Source of the DNA: Euphorbia lathyris
Lineage: Eukaryota; Streptophyta; Magnoliopsida; Malpighiales; Euphorbiaceae
Length of the DNA: 64,000 nt
Direction of reading: 5' to 3'
NCBI RefSeq assembly: GCF_963576675.1
Contig: NC_088918.1
Span: forward strand, 56,067,501-56,131,500
Positions 59,287 to 64,000 of this stretch are shown here, piece by piece. The notes below the pieces were generated by a model. The model ran no database searches. It worked only from the letters and a program-made list of their open reading frames with translations, and was not told where the DNA came from. Both the position numbers and the translations under genes were made by a program. Each line of letters starts with the position of its first letter. Positions within the stretch are counted from its first letter, which is position 1.

Positions 59287-59631
59287 GGATAGCGTGCAAG
59301 GGGGCATGATGATGTGATATGCGAATAGCGTACAAGGGGGGCATGATGTGCAAATAGCAATAAAGGAGATCTGGATGCTAAACAAACATTGGAGCTGGAT
59401 GGTGTGGAGTACTGGAGAGGCATGGAGCCAACATTGAAGATCAGATTGATTACCAAGTAGATTTGTAATCAGTAATCATTCTATTCTTCAAGTTTGGCTC
59501 TATGCCTCTAGTAGTCCACATCATCCAGCTCAATGTTTGTTCAGCATCCACACCTCATTTGTTGCTATTCGCACATCATGCCTCCCCCTTGTATGTTATT
59601 CGCACATCACATCATCATGCCCCCCTGCATG
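59287..59631. repeat. Long imperfect inverted repeat overlapping the E2 copy 2 end
   Basis: The left arm (about 59290-59433) and right arm (about 59491-59631) are inverse copies. Matching phrases include GGGGGCATGATGATGTGAT with ATCACATCATCATGCCCCCC, and AACAAACATTGGAGCTGGAT with ATCCAGCTCAATGTTTGTT. Arms of about 140 bases flank about 57 bases of loop. The right arm includes the last codons of the E2-like copy. Confidence 0.85.
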
Positions 59632-59942
59632 CTCTTGAGTCCATCTCCTGGCAGTTGCTACATAACCTTCCATGTTGCTGATGTATTGCTCAGCAATTCG
59701 CTATTGGCCAGGAAATGGTCCCTCAATGAAGGGCTCTATCAGCATTCCATAAATATGTCACAGCAGCTAGAAAATGCATAGATAAATTAGACCCTAAACA
59801 TGCATAAATAAATTGGACCCCAAATATAGGCAAATGCATAGATTTATAGCATTATCTTACCGTGGAAACACTATAGGAAGGGCGATCAAGTAGCTGGGAC
59901 ATAGATACACGCCCCAAAGGACTGATATTAGGATGATAAATC
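59596..59942 (-). pseudogene. Degenerate ubiquitin-conjugating enzyme (E2/UBC fold) fragment, copy 2
   Basis: Two minus-strand blocks match copy 1. Block 2 (59942-59861) reads R-I-Y-H-P-N-I-S-P-L-G-R-V-S and ends at a good donor ACG/GTAAGA. Block 3 (about 59763-59596) reads G-P-F-P-G-Q, a stop, then I-A-E-Q-Y-I-S-N-M-E-G-Y and A-R-R-W-T-Q-E-H-A, the usual E2 C-terminal helix. The catalytic Cys position after H-P-N is Ser here and His in copy 1. The N-terminal block is missing: a copia LTR starts at 59970. At least one stop and the truncation make it a pseudogene. Confidence 0.6.
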
Positions 59943-59969
59943 CTAGTCCTAAATATGAACTGAGAATAA

Positions 59970-60946
59970 TGTTGGTCCCGTGTAACGTAATAGGATTAGT
60001 TCTAAGGGAGGGTTAGGAACTAATATAACTTTTTCGCTTAAAAATGCTGACTTAATGGAATGTTTGATAGTTTAACTTAGTTTTTAAGTCAGCAAGGCTG
60101 AGTGTGATGTGAGACAGCTTTAATCAGATGCTGACTAGAACTATTTCAGTTGTGAGTTGGGAAATAACACTTAAGTCAGTTTCCAACTCAGCACTCAGAT
60201 TACTCAGCTTCAGCTTGTACAGATTATTTACTGAGTAATTTTAAGCAAGCAACACATACATATATATCAAGAGAAAGGGTTAGAGTTTACTCAACAGACT
60301 TATCCTGGTTCGGCCTCTCCGCCTACGTCCAGTCCCTAGAATCCCTCCGAGCTTTTTCAATCCTCTACTGAGCTCTTTAAAGGTAGAGCACAAACCGTTT
60401 ACAATAGCAACTGAGTATGCAAGAGTACCGTCATCTATTCGTCTACTCAATCCTATCTACCACTGAACACTATAACCGAGTATTCAGATTTTCTCTACCA
60501 CTGAGTACTATAACCGAGCACTCAGCTTCACTCTTCTAACCTTTTACAAATGATAAGAAATTGTTCTTAATACAACAAAGAACACTTTAGATGACAGAAT
60601 CAATCTAGACTTTTACACAATGATTGAAATTTGGTGTAAGAGCTTGCTTTTTCTTTTCAGACAGCTTCTATTTTGGATTATCACTTAGTGAAGATTTTGC
60701 TTGTCTGTATTTATCTTGTATGTCTTTTTTTGATCCAAGTGATGGTTTGGCCTATTTATAGCAATCTTTGGATGCCAATGATTTGAATTCCGACATAGCC
60801 GTTGTGGGAAGAACGGTCTTCTTCGTCATCACGTGGTCAACTTCTAGAGCTGTAGGCCAATCATGTCTTCTATTTTTAACAGGAGCCAGGTTTGCCAGAT
60901 TCGTCTTCTTGCGCCAGTTTTGTCTTCTTCCCAAAAGTCAGACGGT
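59970..60946 (-). repeat. Truncated Ty1/copia LTR, minus strand
   Basis: On the plus strand it starts TGTTGGTCCC; read on the minus strand it ends GGGACCAACA. Minus-strand CTATAAATAG (60752-60761) is the TATA box. The phrase GCCGAACCAGGATAAG (minus strand, about 60310) is familiar from plant copia LTRs. Its 5' part is cut by the Ogre-like LTR starting at 60947. No internal region of this element lies in the window. Confidence 0.75.
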
Positions 60947-61127
60947 TGTAGACACCGAGTCGGAGGACCTGTGACGAAAACCTGTAACGAGATGGTTGAA
61001 GCGGTTGGTTCCGGAAGTTAAAGCAAAGAAAAAATATAATAAAAAAAACGAGAGGTCAGTAGGAGTTGCGATTGTCGAGTGGACGGCTCGCGAATGCTCA
61101 GCGACGTGGTGCGAGCGCCTAGCAGCA

Positions 61128-61372
61128 GTTGGTGCGCGCCCGATGACAGTTGGACACACGCCCGACGGCCGCTGGATGCGCGCGCCCGACAGCACGGGAC
61201 GCACGCCCGACGGCCTCTGGGCGCGAACGCCCAACGACGTTGGGCGAACGCCCAACCTGCGCTGGGCGAACGCCCAACGCAAGTTGGGCGTTCGCCCAAC
61301 TAGTGTTGGGCGATCGCCCAACCTCCTTTGGGCAACGTCCAATTTTAATCGGGCGTCGCCCAAAGTTTCCGG
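61128..61372. repeat. Tandem array of GC-rich palindromic units in the LTR U3
   Basis: About eleven units with a period of 21-23 bases. The best units are exact palindromes of the form TTGGGCGnnCGCCCAA: TTGGGCGAACGCCCAA at 61240, TTGGGCGTTCGCCCAA at 61284, TTGGGCGATCGCCCAA at 61306. They are separated by variable spacers of 6-8 bases. Left units are diverged (ACGCCCGACGGCC type). The array lies 12-256 bases upstream of the TATA box. Confidence 0.93.
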
Positions 61373-61383
61373 GGATCCTCGCC

Positions 61384-61390
61384 TATATAA
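61384..61390 (+). promoter_or_regulatory. TATA box of the Ogre-like LTR
   Basis: GCCTATATAAGGC just downstream of the palindromic array; transcription is expected to start about 30 bases further on. Confidence 0.7.
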
Positions 61391-62042
61391 GGCACGGATC
61401 CCCATGCATTTAGAGAGGGGAATTTTGGAGAGCTTTCTCACTCTAGACATTTTTAGAGAGAGAAAGTGAATTTTTTGAGGAAAATATTTGTTTCTCAAAA
61501 AGTCCGAATTTCCTAAAAGTTAAATTTTTACTAAAAACCCGAAAAACACAAAAAAGGCCATTCGTGGAATCAACCAACTTCAACTGTCAATACCGAACTT
61601 GAGGTATTATCCGAGGACTAGACTCGTGTTATTTATTTTAATTATTTTATTTATTTATTTTTATTTTTAGTCTTTATTTTTATTTATTTACTTATCACGT
61701 CTTATTTAATTTCCCGTATTTATTTATTTTTGTCTCGTATTAAATAAACGTTCGTTTTTGTTTTGAAATGAAAAACCTCGTTTTAACATCCCAATACGAA
61801 CCGTGATCCGATTTGAAGGTAGTTCGGGATTAAAAAACGTTGTAATTATAAGTTTTGAAAATATTTCTAAACAACGTTTTGAAAGAAAACATCGTTTTAG
61901 GAATCTCCGTTATAGACTATGATCCAATTTTTGGTAGTTCGGGGACCCAAAACGATAGAATAGATCTAATCTAAAGCTTTGAATAAATCTGGAAACTGTT
62001 GGACTAATTCTGTAATTTTCCGTTTTCTGTCACTAAAGGCTG

Positions 62043-62069
62043 TTTACCGACGGATTTTCCGTCGGTAAA
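62043..62069. repeat. Perfect hairpin in the Ogre-like LTR
   Basis: TTTACCGACGGA and its exact inverse TCCGTCGGTAAA flank a TTT loop. Confidence 0.92.
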
Positions 62070-63655
62070 TCTGCTGAAATATAAAAAATACTGTTTTGAT
62101 CCATCTTTCTCAACTTTTAGACTTTTGGTCCTTGTATATATATGTGTATAATTATGTAATGTATTTATGAAAATTATTTTGGGTTATATAACTATTAATT
62201 ACATATTATTTATCTATCTACTTTATATTTTAAACTTAATTTACATCAATTTAGTTTTGTAAAGTAATATATTTGTACATATATATAGTTTTTGGGTTTA
62301 TTTGAGTTATATTAGCCATTATTTAGGGTGGGGGTTATTTTCTATATATTTATTATGTAAAACTATTTTGGGATGAATTTAACTTTCTTATTTATGGATT
62401 TTATTCTCTATTTTTACATTGTTTCTTAAATCAAAATCAAAGTGTATTTTAATCAGTATTATCTCTATTTTCATTTATATATATATACTATTATTTGTCT
62501 TACCATATATTTAACCTACATATATTATTACTATTTTTACCATTCTTGTATATACGTATAAATATGTATATTTATTCTCCTTTTAGGTTTTCTATATGTA
62601 TATATTCTATAAATATATTTGGGTTGATTTAGACTAAATTTCTTAATTGTTGTGATTAGAGGTTAATTGAGTGAAAAAAAGGGAAAACAAACCACAAAAA
62701 GAGAGTTTAATTTGCTTATTTAAACTAAAAGTTTTTCTAGATATTCCTAAAGAGTAAATAAAAGGCTTTTTCTATCATTTCAAACCACTTCCTAAACATC
62801 ACGTTTTAAAACCTTAATTCGTTCCAACGACGGATTAAGCGAACCTTGTAATTAAAATCGTTTCTTTTCATTGTAAATAATGAAGTTTTGAATCGTTTTC
62901 CTAACTAAACAGTTTTGTACAAAATGAATAGACTTGTATGCTTAATCGCGTTTTTGGTTAAAACTTCTTGTTCAAACGTTTTCAAACGCTCGAGTCGTTC
63001 CAACGGTGATTCGAGTCGATTTCATGTAAATTAACGGGGTTTTGAAACGTACCTAAATCGTTCCAATGGCGATTAAGGTACGAACCATGTGAATGAGCTC
63101 GTTTTTGGGGAATGAGATTAGCTTAGAATTAGTGTATAGTCTAAAGCATAAAATCACACTGTGAATAAATCAATTCTTTCTTCTCCCCCTCTCTCTCCTG
63201 TATACTTTAAATTTATGCAAAATGGGTGATTCTTTACTAAAATGGCTTTTAATGACATGCTCAAAACGGTTTTCAAAGCGAGAAAGAAAAGGTTTCAAAT
63301 GAATTTTAAACTTAAAGAAATATGCGATTAGTCTGTTATCGCCTAACACGCTGAGTAGGAGGCCGGTGGTTCATAACCGGGCGATGTCGGGGTGCCTAAT
63401 AGCCTTTCTCCGGAAAGGAGCTAGCGTTCTCGGCTCGTACCTAACTTTTCCGAACCCTCACCGGTCTCCCGCAAGGGATCGGTGTTCATTTTCCCATTCG
63501 TGGATGGCGACTCTTCCATACTCCGAGCTCCGGTCCTGCCGAGCAGCTTGATTCCACGATTGGTTGCTTTCCGCGCCAATCACCGCTTACGTCGCCATGA
63601 GGTGTCCACCCCCCGGTCCACCCGGGCGAGGCCGTTCGGCACCTTGTCTAACAAG

Positions 63656-63674
63656 TGGCGACTCTGCTAGAGAA
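63656..63674 (+). promoter_or_regulatory. Primer-binding site of the Ogre-like element
   Basis: TGGCGACTCTGCTAGAGAAG follows the LTR end by two bases and resembles the Ogre primer site (TGGCGACTCTGCTGGGGA type), thought to pair with a tRNA-Arg. Confidence 0.75.
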
Positions 63675-64000
63675 GCGAGAAATTTGATTCCGGAAGGCGT
63701 GTATTAAGCCTTTAACGGGGACGGATCGTATTATTTCTTTTCGTATGCATTCATACGCATTATTGCAAACCTTTTGGGTAATTTCCGCGAAACCTCTAGT
63801 GAGAGTTCATTCGTCGCTCGAAAGAGGCTAGTGTAAGTTCCCCCTTACAGTAAGGCGCCAAAGGGTCCCCATCCATTCGTTAGGGACGAATTTGTGCGGT
63901 CCTGTGAGGTCCCGCGATCAGCCGTGTCAGTATATAGTAGCCTTAGAAGTTGCCATAGGATTACCCGTTACCATTTTTGATGTGATGAATGAATCAGTTC
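63675..64000 (+). other. Leader of the Ogre-like element, running off the window
   Basis: No ORF is supported. The sequence continues into the untranslated leader; gag would lie beyond the window. Confidence 0.6.

Larger units (their letters stand above)
60947..63653 (+). repeat. 5' LTR of an Ogre-like (Tat lineage) Ty3/gypsy element
   Basis: Starts TGTAGACACCGAGTCGGAGG, a start shared by Ogre/Tat LTRs (recognised from experience), and ends TGTCTAACA just before a primer site. It is about 2.7 kb long. It has a TATA box at 61384-61390, a palindromic GC array upstream of it, a 12-base-arm hairpin at 62043-62069, AT-rich sequence (62080-62720) and a GC-rich terminal part (63330-63653). The 3' LTR and target duplication partner (left five bases ACGGT, 60942-60946) are beyond the window. 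Confidence 0.82.

Noticed and set aside
61128..61372. CRISPR-like look of a repeat-spacer array
   Set aside because: The units are palindromic and diverged, spacers are only 6-8 bases, no cas genes exist and the context is a plant LTR.
60938..61498. Overlapping ORFs up to 186 residues in several frames
   Set aside because: They arise from the GC-rich palindromic array, which lacks stops in many frames; the repetitive Arg/Pro/Gly translation has no protein signature.

Overview
This window looks like nuclear DNA of a flowering plant, probably a eudicot. It is AT-rich, dominated by nested transposable elements, and carries one recognisable intact host gene with 11 coding exons and consensus GT-AG introns. 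The transposon families seen (Athila, Tat/Ogre-like, Ty1/copia, plant L1 LINE, hAT, MULE, CACTA, Helitron) are all typical of plants. I see no tRNA or rRNA genes, no CRISPR array and no bacterial features. Identifications come from reading motifs and repeats by eye; no database search was possible.

Layout. (1) 1-19935: a Tat-like Ty3/gypsy element whose 5' LTR is cut by the window edge. It encodes gag and protease but no visible RT, RNase H or integrase. Its gag is split by a 12.7-kb Athila element (2683-15431) with 1477-bp LTRs, 5-bp target duplications (GCAAC), a tRNA-Asp-type primer site, a broken gag-pol and a broken env-position ORF. (2) 19936-23300: an LTR scrap, a foldback element (about 20553-21300) and a decayed, frameshifted copia pol scrap. 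(3) 23309-29416, minus strand: a complete Sec14/CRAL-TRIO lipid-transfer protein gene of 333 residues. Intron 8 holds a foldback transposon and intron 2 holds an exact-looking 139-bp tandem duplication. (4) 30203-41042: a non-autonomous hAT element with 8-bp duplications (TATTCACT) that has been invaded repeatedly. It holds a Helitron (31416-33134), which itself holds a small hAT MITE (32279-32939). It also holds a near-full-length L1 LINE (33198-39838) and another hAT MITE (40297-40836).

(5) 41078-42376: a MULE with 9-bp duplications, then a hAT MITE at 42433-43111, then 1.7 kb of unrecognised sequence. (6) About 44.9-58.68 kb: a CACTA-like element with a clear right terminus and a promoter/first-exon-like start at its left. 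It contains, in reverse orientation, a degenerate ubiquitin-conjugating (E2) fold gene. It is interrupted by a young Ty1/copia element (48305-57843, minus strand, 5-bp duplications TATGA). A second degenerate E2 copy lies at 59.6-59.94 kb beside a long inverted repeat. (7) 59970-60946: a minus-strand copia LTR cut by an Ogre-like LTR (60947-63653). That LTR carries a striking array of GC-rich palindromes just upstream of its TATA box; its primer site and leader run off the window end.

How things work together. Only the Sec14-like gene is expected to serve the plant. The rest is a layered record of insertions whose order can be read from nesting and target duplications. Several elements appear defective in their coding regions yet have very similar LTRs, which suggests recent movement with help from other copies or decay after insertion. 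The least explained structures are the Cys-less E2 copies, the palindromic LTR array and the GC hairpin cluster in the copia leader.
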